Shown: one piece after another, positions 10,844-20,625 of the stretch
How positions within the stretch are numbered: position 1 is the stretch's first letter
How the letters are laid out: every line of letters begins with the position of its first letter
Assembly: GCA_022641735.1 (NCBI GenBank)
Contig: JALCDQ010000001.1
Location: 124,001 to 188,000, forward strand
Reading direction: 5' to 3'
Source of the DNA: Prevotella sp.
GTDB lineage: Bacteria; Bacteroidota; Bacteroidia; Bacteroidales; Bacteroidaceae
DNA: 64,000 nucleotides
The notes under the pieces: model-generated
The model's database searches: none
Seen by the model: the letters and a program-made list of their open reading frames with translations, nothing else
Told to the model about the DNA's origin: nothing
Translations under genes and position numbers: made by a program

Positions 10844-11086
10844 ATTCTTCTTAACTGGTATTTGAAATTAAACTTATATTTCATATTTTGTTGCGAAGAT
10901 ACGAATTATCCTTTAAATATGAGGAAAAATGGCACATAAAGTTTGTTAAATCAACTAAAACGAAGTAATTTAACAAAAAATGGCTGCCTTTTTTATTGCT
11001 ATTCTGATTTCTTTTATTACATTTGCCAATACTAAATGCCGCAAGGCAAAAAGATGAAAATGTTTAATTATTAAATTATTATCATT

Positions 11087-11305
11087 ATGAAGACTTTAGG
11101 TTATATTGGAGCTTTCCTCGGTGGTGCCCTTGCCGGCGCTGCTTTAGGTTTGATTTTCGCTCCTGAAAAGGGAGAGGAAACACGTAACAAGATTTCTGAC
11201 GCTGTAGACGAATTCTGCAAAAAACACGATATCAAGCTATCCCGCAAGGAAGTGGATGATTTGGTAGATGACATTAAAGACGCAGCTACAGACGCTGCTG
11301 AATAA
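11087..11305 (+). CDS. YtxH domain-containing protein
   Basis: GAFLGGALAGAALGLIFAPEKGEETRNKI motif. Confidence 0.85.
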   Translation: MKTLGYIGAFLGGALAGAALGLIFAPEKGEETRNKISDAVDEFCKKHDIKLSRKEVDDLVDDIKDAATDAAE

Positions 11306-11313
11306 TCTCATCG

Positions 11314-11664
11314 ATGTTCTCCAACGACAGAAACATTGAAACTATTGGGCAACTCGTAGAAGTGCTCAAGCATTATATTGGGCTTCAGAGTGAATATGTG
11401 AAGCTCAATATAGTGGAGAAAGTGGTGCGACTGCTCACTGCGGCGACGATAGGAATTATCATCGTAGTGTTGTTGTTGCTCACTTTAATCTACCTCTCTT
11501 TTGCCGCCGCTTATGCACTTGAGCCCCTTACAGGATTGGGAGGAGCATTCTGCATCATCGGAGGAGTGTATCTTTTGCTGCTCATCCTTTGCCTTGTCTT
11601 CCGCAAACGCTGGATAGAAAGGCCACTCGTGAGATTTCTTGCCAGTCTTTTAATGGAGAAATAG
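11314..11664 (+). CDS. Phage-holin-like membrane protein (Phage_holin_3_6-like)
   Basis: Two TM segments; sits in a YtxH operon. Confidence 0.65.
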   Translation: MFSNDRNIETIGQLVEVLKHYIGLQSEYVKLNIVEKVVRLLTAATIGIIIVVLLLLTLIYLSFAAAYALEPLTGLGGAFCIIGGVYLLLLILCLVFRKRWIERPLVRFLASLLMEK

Positions 11665-11668
11665 CCTT

Positions 11669-11947
11669 ATGACGGAAGATAATTATACAAGCTATAACTC
11701 ACTTTCTGAAATCAGAATCAGAAAGGAAACGCTCCTGAAAGACATCAGGAAAGACGATGAACAGATAAGAACGAAGTGGAACGACTTATTCCGTAAGTCC
11801 GAAACACCAACCGCCTTCAGGCACTCAAAACGTTTCGGCGCCTTGCTGAATACGGGTGCAGGCCTCTTGGATGCCGCTATACTGGGATGGAAGCTCTATC
11901 ATAAGTTCAGTGGAAACTCCTTCTTTGGCAGACGAAAAAGAAGATAA
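11669..11947 (+). CDS. Hypothetical protein, third gene of the YtxH operon
   Basis: Co-oriented, short spacing, followed by a terminator. Confidence 0.6.
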   Translation: MTEDNYTSYNSLSEIRIRKETLLKDIRKDDEQIRTKWNDLFRKSETPTAFRHSKRFGALLNTGAGLLDAAILGWKLYHKFSGNSFFGRRKRR

Positions 11948-11956
11948 TCAACGATT

Positions 11957-11984
11957 AAGCCTCCTCTATTAAGGAGGCTTTTTT
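11957..11984 (+). terminator. Rho-independent terminator
   Basis: AAGCCTCCT-ctatta-AGGAGGCTT followed by TTTT. Confidence 0.9.
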
Positions 11985-12063
11985 ATGCAAAAGCCTTTCT
12001 GAAAATCACCCTTTATGACCCTCAAGATAACTCCTTGAAAAGCAAACAGTTATCTTAAGTCGA

Positions 12064-12148
12064 CCAAAACAAGTTGTTTTACTCACCAAAACAAGTTGTT
12101 TTACCTACCAAAACAAATTGTTTTGGTCAGTAAAAGACCATTGTTTAC
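12064..12148. repeat. Period-22 palindrome array, locus B (4 units)
   Basis: CCAAAACAAGTTGTTTTAC-tca-CCAAAACAAGTTGTTTTAC-cta-CCAAAACAAATTGTTTTGG-tca-GTAAAAGACCATTGTTTAC. Confidence 0.9.
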
Positions 12149-12328
12149 AAACCTATCAATCATTGATTACTTCCGAGAACACTATCAATAGAAAAATGAA
12201 AGACCATTGAAGACCTGCCGAATGATAATTTCCATCAACTAAGGAAATAGCAGCTACGACTGCTCTTTGTGGTTACTATTTAAACAACCAAATATCTTGA
12301 CATTTCAAGAAAGATAAGACAGAGGGCT

Positions 12329-13090
12329 CTAAAGTTCAATTTTCAGCCCGTCATAGGCAAATTGGAAGCCTTCGGGAAGCTTACTATTAGCCTCATCATG
12401 AAAGCCTATCTGATGGGTCATGTGGGTAAAATAAGTGCGACGAGCCCCTACTCTACGGGCAAAATCGATAGCCTCATCCACCAACATGTGGCTGTGATGC
12501 TCCTTATTCCATCGCAATGCGTTCACCACAAGAGTATCTACATGCTGCAAATAGTCAAACTCCGTCTCCTCAATAGTCTTCATATCGGTGATGTAAACGA
12601 AACTTCCAAAGCGGAAACCGAGGATTGGCAGACTATCGTGCAACACTCGAATTGGCAGAATTTCGATGTCGCCAATCTTGAAAGGAACGTGTTTGTAGAT
12701 GGTGTGAAGACTCAATTTGGGCACTCCGGGGTAAAGTTTTTCAGTGAAACAATAAGGCATATTGTGCTTCAAAGTCCGTTCTGTGCGCTCGTTGGCATAG
12801 ATGTTGATGTCGCCGAAAGCGCAGAAAGGACGGAGGTCATCTATCCCCGCAACATGGTCGTAATGACTGTGGGTGATGAGAACGGCATCGAGAGGCTTGA
12901 AAGGCAACGGCATCAACTGTTGCCGAATGTCAGGCCCGCAATCAATAAGGATGCGTGTGTGCTCTGTTTCCAATAAGGCTGCAGCACGAAAACGCTTGTC
13001 GTGAGGGTCGTTGCTATGACATACCGCACAACTGCATCCTAAGGATGGAACCCCTCCGGAAGTACCTGTACCTAAGAACGTAAGCGTCAT
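12329..13090 (-). CDS. MBL-fold metallohydrolase (PhnP-like)
   Basis: LGTGTSGGVPSLGC and THSHYDHVAGIDDLR. Confidence 0.85.
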   Translation of the reverse strand: MTLTFLGTGTSGGVPSLGCSCAVCHSNDPHDKRFRAAALLETEHTRILIDCGPDIRQQLMPLPFKPLDAVLITHSHYDHVAGIDDLRPFCAFGDINIYANERTERTLKHNMPYCFTEKLYPGVPKLSLHTIYKHVPFKIGDIEILPIRVLHDSLPILGFRFGSFVYITDMKTIEETEFDYLQHVDTLVVNALRWNKEHHSHMLVDEAIDFARRVGARRTYFTHMTHQIGFHDEANSKLPEGFQFAYDGLKIEL

Positions 13091-14112
13091 CTGATATTTA
13101 CCTCCGGGTTGATTTCTATGTCAAATTTATTCTTGACATCCTTACGAATGGTCTCACAAAGGTGGAGAATGTCTTTTCCGGTAGCTCCGCCAAGGTTCAC
13201 AAGCACCAAAGCCTGCTTGCTATGAACCCCTGCTTTGCCAAGATTACGACCTTTCCAGCCACACTTGTCAATCATCCATCCTGCTGGTATCTTCTCATGT
13301 TGGGCATCAATCGTATAGTGAGGAATCATTGGATATTCAGTAGCCAATTGTTCATATTTTTCATGAGAAACAATAGGATTCATGAAGAAACTGCCTGCAT
13401 TGCCTTGAATCTTTGGGTCCGGCAATTTCTCCTGACGAATTTCTATCACCGTATCTCTCAATTGTTGGGCAGTTGGTTGCTGTATTTTCTTCTCTTCAAG
13501 CTTAGCCCGAATGTTTCCATAATCAAGTTTCGGCGTGAAAGTTCTTGACAATTTATAGGTAACGGAAGTAATCAGATACTTGTCTTTCCATGCATGCTTG
13601 AACTTGCTTTGCCGATAACTATATTCGCAGTCATCATTCTTAAAAGTCAACGTGTTACCTGTAGCTATCTCCACTGCTTGCACTTCACTGATTACATCTT
13701 TAGCTTCAGCGCCATAAGCACCGATATTTTGGATGGCTGAAGCGCCCACTTCGCCGGGTATCAACGACAGATTCTCCATACCATGATAACCCTTCTCCAC
13801 GGCATAAGCCACCACTTCATCGAAAGTAGTGCCTGCCCAACAACGCAGATAGACGCTATCCGCCTGATTGTCAGACTTCACCATCTCTACATCAAAACGA
13901 TTTTCAGGCGATATAACCGTACCTTGATAATCACCGGTAAGCAAGAGATTGCTGCCTTCTCCTAACAAGAGCAAAGGGCGGTCATCATCTTTCAGCGCCC
14001 GCACTATTTCCATGGCCTCCTCAACAGATGAGTATTCCAAATAGCGACTGCATTTGGCATCAATGCCAAAAGTGTTGTGCTCCAGCAGAGAAAAGTCTTG
14101 CAAATCCTTCAT
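13087..14112 (-). CDS. murB: UDP-N-acetylmuramate dehydrogenase
   Basis: LLGEGSNLLL, IPGEVGASAIQNIGAYG and GNAGSFFMNP motifs. Confidence 0.95.
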   Translation of the reverse strand: MKDLQDFSLLEHNTFGIDAKCSRYLEYSSVEEAMEIVRALKDDDRPLLLLGEGSNLLLTGDYQGTVISPENRFDVEMVKSDNQADSVYLRCWAGTTFDEVVAYAVEKGYHGMENLSLIPGEVGASAIQNIGAYGAEAKDVISEVQAVEIATGNTLTFKNDDCEYSYRQSKFKHAWKDKYLITSVTYKLSRTFTPKLDYGNIRAKLEEKKIQQPTAQQLRDTVIEIRQEKLPDPKIQGNAGSFFMNPIVSHEKYEQLATEYPMIPHYTIDAQHEKIPAGWMIDKCGWKGRNLGKAGVHSKQALVLVNLGGATGKDILHLCETIRKDVKNKFDIEINPEVNIR

Positions 14113-14967
14113 TTAACTGTTGAATTTCATGAGTTTCCATCGTCCTCCCTTATTACGGAACGTCATCTCAATCTCGAGTCCGTTGGCAATGCCACGCACC
14201 ACGAATATCTTCTGATTACTTTCCGTATAGGTCTGACCATAGAGAATATTATAGATGACTCCATGCGGAATCAAGGCAGGTTTGAACATTGGCCATTGCT
14301 CAGGCGCCATCGTGCCCGTAATGTCATGAAACTCATCATCAGGGTCAGGAGCTGTAAACGTCACCGCTTCATTCATACTGCGTATCTGATAGGCAGAATC
14401 GACGGCAAACTTCTTGTAAAACCTAAGGAAACTGGCATTGTTATTTTGATACATAGGCTTGTAGTTGATAGAAGTGAGCATCCACAAACCATTGATTCGA
14501 TTGAAGAGATACTGCTTTACGGTGCTCGTCTTGAAGAATATTTTCTCCACAACGACATGGTCTATCGTCGTATCCTTCACCACTTGCATCTGCTTGTGAT
14601 TATCAAAGATAAGCGTATAGTAATCTTGTCGCATGAAAAAGCGGTCTATCACCCACTGAGGCTTTTGTATCTGCTTTTCCAATTTGCCGTTACGATATAT
14701 CGACAAAGGGAAATTTATGCGCTTAACCTGTAGTTTCCGATTTCCTGCAAAGTTAAAGAAGAAGTCATCAAAAAGCTCATCTGCAGCCTTCGAAACGGGT
14801 TGCTCCTCTATAATAGACTCCATTGTATCCACCGCAGAAGTATCAATCACGGAGTCCGTATTCGTACTATCTACAGCAGCTGGCTTCTTATTAGAACATC
14901 CTGCTGTAGAAAAACTCACTATCGTAATAATGAGCAATACCATGAAAAGAAACGCACATTTCTTCAT
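14113..14967 (-). CDS. DUF4348-like lipoprotein
   Basis: Lipobox (FSTAGC); abuts murB. Family name from recall. Confidence 0.6.
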   Translation of the reverse strand: MKKCAFLFMVLLIITIVSFSTAGCSNKKPAAVDSTNTDSVIDTSAVDTMESIIEEQPVSKAADELFDDFFFNFAGNRKLQVKRINFPLSIYRNGKLEKQIQKPQWVIDRFFMRQDYYTLIFDNHKQMQVVKDTTIDHVVVEKIFFKTSTVKQYLFNRINGLWMLTSINYKPMYQNNNASFLRFYKKFAVDSAYQIRSMNEAVTFTAPDPDDEFHDITGTMAPEQWPMFKPALIPHGVIYNILYGQTYTESNQKIFVVRGIANGLEIEMTFRNKGGRWKLMKFNS

Positions 14968-15095
14968 TTTATATTTCTCTTAGCCTCCTCTTGAGCTCTC
15001 AAATTTTGTGCAAAATTACAACTTTATTTCGATATATTTCTTATTTTGCCGTAAAAATATTATCTTTGCACGAAAATTGTAACATCAACAAGATT

Positions 15096-16133
15096 ATGAT
15101 ACTTGATAAAATAGATGAACTTCTGCAAGAAGTAAGCAACCTCTCAGCCAAAAATGCTGAGGAAATAGAACAAATGCGCCTGAAATACTTGAGTAAGAAA
15201 GGCGAGATTTCAGCATTGATGGCCGACTTCCGCAATGTGGCAGCAGACCAGAAAAAGACAGTGGGAATCAAAATCAACGAGTTGAAACAAACGGCTCTCA
15301 ATAAAATCAATGAGCTCAAAGAGCAAATGGAAACAGCCGAGGAGAACAGCAACGACATCGACCTTACACGTACTGCTTATCCTGTTTCTTTAGGTACACG
15401 CCACCCGCTGACCATCGTTAAAAACGAGATTATCGATATATTCTCCCGCATGGGCTTCACTTTAGCTGAAGGACCAGAGGTTGATGACGACCTACACGTC
15501 TTCACTAAGCTCAACTTTGCAGCAGATCATCCCGCACGAGATATGCAGGATACGTTCTTTGTTGAACAGAATCCGAATGATGTAACGAAGAATATTCTCC
15601 TGCGCAGCCATACTTCCGGTGACCAAAGTCACTATATGGAGTGCCATCAACCGCCAATCCGCATTATCTGCCCAGGACGTGTTTACCGCAATGAAGCTAT
15701 CTCTGCACGTGCCCATTGCTTCTTCCATCAGGTGGAAGGACTGTATGTTGACAAGAATGTAAGCTTCACTGATTTGAAACAAGTGTTGCTCACATTCGCC
15801 CGTGAGATGTTCGGCGCCGATACGAAAATTCGTCTTCGCCCGAGTTATTTCCCATTTACAGAGCCAAGCGCAGAAATGGATATCAGTTGCCACATCTGTG
15901 GTGGAGAGGGTTGCGCGTTCTGTAAACACACCGGATGGGTTGAGATTTTGGGTTGTGGAATGGTCGATCCAAACGTCTTGGAGTCATGCGGCATCGATAG
16001 CAAGGTTTATACTGGCTATGCTTTCGGTATGGGTGTTGAGCGCATAACGAATCTGAAATATCGCGTAAGCGACCTTCGCATGTTCTCTGAAAACGATACC
16101 CGCTTCCTCGAGGAGTTCCAAGCAGCATTATAA
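15096..16133 (+). CDS. pheS: Phenylalanine--tRNA ligase alpha subunit
   Basis: RTAYPVSLGTRHPLT, RPSYFPFTEPSAEMDI, GFGMGVER-like C-terminus. Start at 15096. Confidence 0.96.
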   Translation: MILDKIDELLQEVSNLSAKNAEEIEQMRLKYLSKKGEISALMADFRNVAADQKKTVGIKINELKQTALNKINELKEQMETAEENSNDIDLTRTAYPVSLGTRHPLTIVKNEIIDIFSRMGFTLAEGPEVDDDLHVFTKLNFAADHPARDMQDTFFVEQNPNDVTKNILLRSHTSGDQSHYMECHQPPIRIICPGRVYRNEAISARAHCFFHQVEGLYVDKNVSFTDLKQVLLTFAREMFGADTKIRLRPSYFPFTEPSAEMDISCHICGGEGCAFCKHTGWVEILGCGMVDPNVLESCGIDSKVYTGYAFGMGVERITNLKYRVSDLRMFSENDTRFLEEFQAAL

Positions 16134-16134
16134 T

Positions 16135-16620
16135 ATGGCAAGGTCCATCCGCAAGTCCACGATTGCCGACCTCGACAGCATTATGCTTCTCATCGATTGC
16201 GGGAAGCAAATCATGCGTGACAATGGCAATATGGAACAGTGGAACGATGGTTATCCAGACCGTAAGACAATACTGACAGATGTCGCTAATGGCAACAGTT
16301 ATCTCATTTTAGATGATGAAGAGCCCATAGCGACATTTGCTTTTATCAAAGGGCCTGACCCCAGTTATCTGAAAATTTATGATGGACAATGGAGCAATGA
16401 AGAGCCCTATTATGTGGTGCACCGCATTGCCAGCAAAGCTGGGAAACATCATGTATTCAAGGATTTGATGGATTTTTGCTTCTCAATAGCGACCCACATC
16501 CGCATAGACACTCATCCTGACAATACCATTATGCAACACGTTATCCTGCGATATGGCTTCACCTATTGCGGCATCATCCATCTTTTAAGAGGTGGAAAAC
16601 GATTGGCTTACTTGAAATAA
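16135..16620 (+). CDS. GNAT family N-acetyltransferase
   Basis: GNAT-like fold pattern, RIDTHPDNTIMQHVILRYGF. Confidence 0.75.
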   Translation: MARSIRKSTIADLDSIMLLIDCGKQIMRDNGNMEQWNDGYPDRKTILTDVANGNSYLILDDEEPIATFAFIKGPDPSYLKIYDGQWSNEEPYYVVHRIASKAGKHHVFKDLMDFCFSIATHIRIDTHPDNTIMQHVILRYGFTYCGIIHLLRGGKRLAYLK

Positions 16621-16662
16621 ACGGTTATCAAGGGGACAAACAACCGTCTTTAGCAAGGCTTT

Positions 16663-17151
16663 TTACAGTTTTTCTGCCAATGTAAAAAGGTAATCTGACA
16701 ATCTATTCATAAACTTCAGCACCATCGGATGTAATGGACAAGTGTGGCTAATCGTACAAAGACGACGCTCAACAGTACGCGTTTTCGTGCGTGCAAGATG
16801 CAGAAAAGCCTCTATCTGACTGCTTCCAGGAACGACAAAATCAAATTTCTCACTCCCTTGAAACTGCTCTATCTCCTCTTCCATCTGCTTCAAAGTCACC
16901 TCAAAATCACGAACTTCGAGGTCTCCACATGCTGCCACATAACTCATAATCTGCATCAGCAGGCTCTGGATGCCCTCCAACTTCACGTTATAAACAGAAC
17001 CTTTCGGCAACATCGACCGCGCTACGCCCAATAAAGCATTGAGTTCATCTATCTCGCCATTGGTCTCAATGCGCATATTATCTTTCTCCACACGGCGTCC
17101 ATCACCAAGACTCGTCATGCCACAATCGCCTTTTTTGGTAAATATCTTCAT
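16663..17151 (-). CDS. Cob(I)yrinic acid a,c-diamide adenosyltransferase (PduO type)
   Basis: MKIFTKKGDCGMTSLGDGRRV, ARTKTRTVERRL and MNRLSDYLFTLA. Confidence 0.92.
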   Translation of the reverse strand: MKIFTKKGDCGMTSLGDGRRVEKDNMRIETNGEIDELNALLGVARSMLPKGSVYNVKLEGIQSLLMQIMSYVAACGDLEVRDFEVTLKQMEEEIEQFQGSEKFDFVVPGSSQIEAFLHLARTKTRTVERRLCTISHTCPLHPMVLKFMNRLSDYLFTLAEKL

Positions 17152-17161
17152 CTTTTTCTTC

Positions 17162-18151
17162 TTATTTTCGTTGTAATATCACATATATAATCACAGGAGC
17201 ACCGATGAAAGGAGTCACTGCATTGAGTGGAATAATGCCTATTTCTCCAGGCAAAAAACAGATAAGATTGCACAAGAGAGCCACTGCTGCGCCTGTCAAC
17301 AACGTTGCAGGGAGAAGTTGGCGATGATTTTCTGTCGTCAAAAGCAACCTTGCCATGTGGGGAACGGCTAATCCCAAGAAGGCTATAGGGCCGCAAAAAG
17401 CGGTGCTTACAGCCGTCAGAATGCCAGTAATCAACAGCAACCAGTTGCGCAAATGAATCGTGTTGATGCCCAAATTCTCAGCATATTGTTCACCTAAAAG
17501 TAGCGCATTGAGGGGCTTGATGAGCAAGATGGAGGCCAAAAGGCCGATGACTGTCACCATTGCAAACACTGGCATCTGCGCCATTGATACTCCTCCGAAG
17601 TTGCCCATGCCCCAAACCATATAGGATTTCACCCCTTCTTCAGTGGCAAAAAAGTTGAGAAGGGAGATGGCAGAAGAAGCCAAAAAGCCAATCATGATGC
17701 CAATGATGAGGAGCATCACACTGTTTCTGACCACTGTAGAGAAAAAGAAGATGATGGCCGTGACCACCATTGCCCCGATGAATGCTGCCAAAAGCACGGA
17801 AACAGTGCTATGCAACAGGGTTACGGGAGCCAGCATCACGAGGGCAACCGCTAATCCCGCACCACTATTAATGCCAAAAATATCAGGGCCTGCCAATGGA
17901 TTTCGGAAGGCCGTCTGCAACATCAAGCCACTCACGGAAACGGCTGCACCACAAAGGATTGCCGTAATGGCTTGTGGCAAACGCGACTCCAAGATAATGA
18001 AACGCCAACTTTCCTTCTCGCCATCGACACCTATTAATATATGCCACACATCCCTTATCGGAATCTGAACGCTTCCGATGACCAGATTGAGCATAAACAA
18101 AATGACGATGAGCAAGCCCAATCCAATGCAATATCTGATGCCTTTATTCAA
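17162..18151 (-). CDS. btuC: FecCD/BtuC-type ABC transporter permease (predicted vitamin B12)
   Basis: RLPQAITAILCGAAVSVSGLMLQTAFRNPLAGPDIFGINSGA; B12 operon context. Confidence 0.85.
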   Translation of the reverse strand: MNKGIRYCIGLGLLIVILFMLNLVIGSVQIPIRDVWHILIGVDGEKESWRFIILESRLPQAITAILCGAAVSVSGLMLQTAFRNPLAGPDIFGINSGAGLAVALVMLAPVTLLHSTVSVLLAAFIGAMVVTAIIFFFSTVVRNSVMLLIIGIMIGFLASSAISLLNFFATEEGVKSYMVWGMGNFGGVSMAQMPVFAMVTVIGLLASILLIKPLNALLLGEQYAENLGINTIHLRNWLLLITGILTAVSTAFCGPIAFLGLAVPHMARLLLTTENHRQLLPATLLTGAAVALLCNLICFLPGEIGIIPLNAVTPFIGAPVIIYVILQRK

Positions 18152-19211
18152 GTCGTTGATAATATTTCAAACCTCCAAGATTGACTCCCGGATGCAATAA
18201 TTGTATCAATTCACGCAATAGAAAGTCAGGACGGAAACTCACTTCTTCAAAGTAAGGCGTCACGGTAGTATTACATTCGTAGATATTCCCTAAACGAAAG
18301 GCTTTCAAACCATCATAGCCATAAAACTCATTCAATAAATCCTGCTTGCTCATAGGCTTCACGCCATTGAAGCGGAAAGCCCAAATATCCGTGTTGCCAG
18401 CCTTATCAAGCACCTCTTCAAACGGCAAAGGCAACGAGCCACTATGCTTATCGGAGGCAAAGGCATAGCCTCCATGGGCATCGCTGATAAGGATTCCCAA
18501 GGAACTTTGCCCTCCCGGACAATACCATACAGCACCCGTTTTCCGCTCCGTAAGTACTGATTTCCCCTTCGGCAAACGCTTCGCAAAGGCCTTCAAAGCA
18601 CTGTAGGTGGAGTCCACCTTATTAAATAAGGAGTCAGCCTCACGTTCCTTTCCGAAAAGGAGACCATAGAATTTCATCCATTCTGCCCTTCCTAGCGCAG
18701 AAGTCTCCATGTAATCGGCAGCCTCAATGATAGGAATGCCCAGTTTTTCGAGCTTTCCATAGCCTCCCGAATTCTCAAAAGGAGAGACCAAAAGTGCATC
18801 GGCTTTGAGGTCGATGATTTTCTCCACCATGGGCGACAGGCCGTTTCCACAATCCTCAACCTTGCCTTTCTTCACCCTATTCTTCATATCCGGCAACACC
18901 ATATATTGCAAATCGCACACGCCCGCAATGTTATCTTGAGCATGCAAGTAATAGAGAAGTTGGCAATGAGACGACGTGAAGACCACCGCACGATGATAAG
19001 GATGCGTAATATCGTATTCATGCAGTATCTTTCCTTGATGCCATGGGTCCTTGATAGTGACGTGCATATGGTCCTTATACTTCACCATCGTGAGGAGCGT
19101 GGCATACTTCATGGGCACCGTATCGCCCTGCCCTTCAGCAGAAGAAACCATTCTTCCGTTGCAAGAGCAAAGCAACAAGAGCGACAAAAAGAAAGATAAC
19201 AGCCTCGTCAT
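18144..19211 (-). CDS. btuF: ABC transporter substrate-binding lipoprotein (predicted BtuF)
   Basis: Lipobox LLLCSC, periplasmic binding protein pattern, operon context. Confidence 0.75.
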   Translation of the reverse strand: MTRLLSFFLSLLLLCSCNGRMVSSAEGQGDTVPMKYATLLTMVKYKDHMHVTIKDPWHQGKILHEYDITHPYHRAVVFTSSHCQLLYYLHAQDNIAGVCDLQYMVLPDMKNRVKKGKVEDCGNGLSPMVEKIIDLKADALLVSPFENSGGYGKLEKLGIPIIEAADYMETSALGRAEWMKFYGLLFGKEREADSLFNKVDSTYSALKAFAKRLPKGKSVLTERKTGAVWYCPGGQSSLGILISDAHGGYAFASDKHSGSLPLPFEEVLDKAGNTDIWAFRFNGVKPMSKQDLLNEFYGYDGLKAFRLGNIYECNTTVTPYFEEVSFRPDFLLRELIQLLHPGVNLGGLKYYQRLE

Positions 19212-19216
19212 CGTCG

Positions 19217-20323
19217 TTATTTATAAATTACCTGGGCATGACTTTTGAAGACCAAAGTGCCCGGATTCACGCCAATGGTATATTTTTTCTTGAGCGCACC
19301 AGCACTGCTATAGCGATAGAGAGCGCCATCCGTAGTATAACTTGCTGAACTTGGATAATCCGGATTAGGGCTCAGAGCCGCGATAAAGATGTCTCCCGAG
19401 ACGGGGTCAGCTCCTATTGAATAAGGGAATTTAGGGCCTTCTATCGAGAGTGAAGCGGTTGTTTGGGCGGTCACATTATACACTCCATAAGTAGGTGTAA
19501 CGCCATAAGGGGCATTCACATAATAGAGATTGTTCCCGTCATCATAAGCCATCATCGTGGCATCGGTGATTTTCGTCACGCTATCATTATATTTGCTGAT
19601 ACGCTCGAGGCAGGCCTTCACATCGCTATAGTTGCCTGAGCAAAGCACATAGACATACGTTCCATCCGTCAGAAGCTCGGTCGGATTCTTCTCAACGGTG
19701 ATTTCCTTCTCCACTGCCAACGTGCTTTTATTTATGCGGAGAACAGTGCTCAGATAATAATCAGGGTCTGTATATTGCTTAGTAGCATCGGTAGAGTTGC
19801 ACACATAGATGTAACCATTCAGCACCACAATGCCCTCAAGATGAGAACCCAATGTGTTGGAGGTCTTCGCAATCTGATGAGTCTTCGCATCGATTTTGCT
19901 CACTTTGCCCGTATAGGATGTCACATAGACATAGTCGCCATCAGTGGCCACCTCGCGCGGAGACGTCACCGAGACTTGAGCTACTGACTTATAGGTGGAG
20001 TCATTGATGACTTCTACCCTGTTTTCATCAGTGCATGCAACATATAATTCTTGATTGGCAAGCACCGCATTGTTAGGTGTTCCGCCTAAAGAACGCGCGT
20101 TTGCACTCTTGAAAATGCCACGATTGACGGTTTCAGTGTTATAATTCAGATAGTCGAGAGACCCGTTAATCTGGGAATAATAACTACCTTCATTGACGAT
20201 GAAGACCCCATCGGCAACCACTGAATACGTACGGCCAGGCAGGTAATTGTTGTCATCACCACATGCCGTAAACACTGTAAGGCCTAATAAAAGGCACAAC
20301 AAACTTGATAAATACTTCTTCAT
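19217..20323 (-). CDS. YncE-like beta-propeller surface lipoprotein, BtuG-like
   Basis: Lipobox (VFTAC), repeated beta-propeller blades, adjacent to BtuB-like receptor under a B12 riboswitch. Confidence 0.75.
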   Translation of the reverse strand: MKKYLSSLLCLLLGLTVFTACGDDNNYLPGRTYSVVADGVFIVNEGSYYSQINGSLDYLNYNTETVNRGIFKSANARSLGGTPNNAVLANQELYVACTDENRVEVINDSTYKSVAQVSVTSPREVATDGDYVYVTSYTGKVSKIDAKTHQIAKTSNTLGSHLEGIVVLNGYIYVCNSTDATKQYTDPDYYLSTVLRINKSTLAVEKEITVEKNPTELLTDGTYVYVLCSGNYSDVKACLERISKYNDSVTKITDATMMAYDDGNNLYYVNAPYGVTPTYGVYNVTAQTTASLSIEGPKFPYSIGADPVSGDIFIAALSPNPDYPSSASYTTDGALYRYSSAGALKKKYTIGVNPGTLVFKSHAQVIYK

Positions 20324-20461
20324 ATCTCCTTAATTTTATTGATTTTTCTATATCATTCTTACTTGTTTTCTCGCCATTTGCAGAACTTCCCCATTGCTAT
20401 GAATGGTCTTCTGCTTTCTGAAAGAATACCCCTCGGCAAACCGCCTGCTGTAAAGGGCTGC

Positions 20462-20546
20462 GTAAATCAGGCTGTTTTACTCGATGAATCAGGCTGTTTT
20501 ACTGAGTGAATCAGCCTGTTTTACTCGGTAAAAGACTATTGTTTAC
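20462..20546. repeat. Period-22 palindrome array, locus C (4 units)
   Basis: GTAAATCAGGCTGTTTTAC-tcg-ATGAATCAGGCTGTTTTAC-tga-GTGAATCAGCCTGTTTTAC-tcg-GTAAAAGACTATTGTTTAC. Confidence 0.9.
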
Positions 20547-20625
20547 ATGACAGATAACCATCTTATGGATTGTCATCAACGGTTTCCAAGTTTCCAAAAG
20601 GTTATTTTCCATCTTTCTTCATGCC

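Noticed and set aside
11314-11664. Holin-like protein as prophage evidence
   Set aside because: Part of a chromosomal YtxH operon common in Bacteroidetes; no phage genes nearby.
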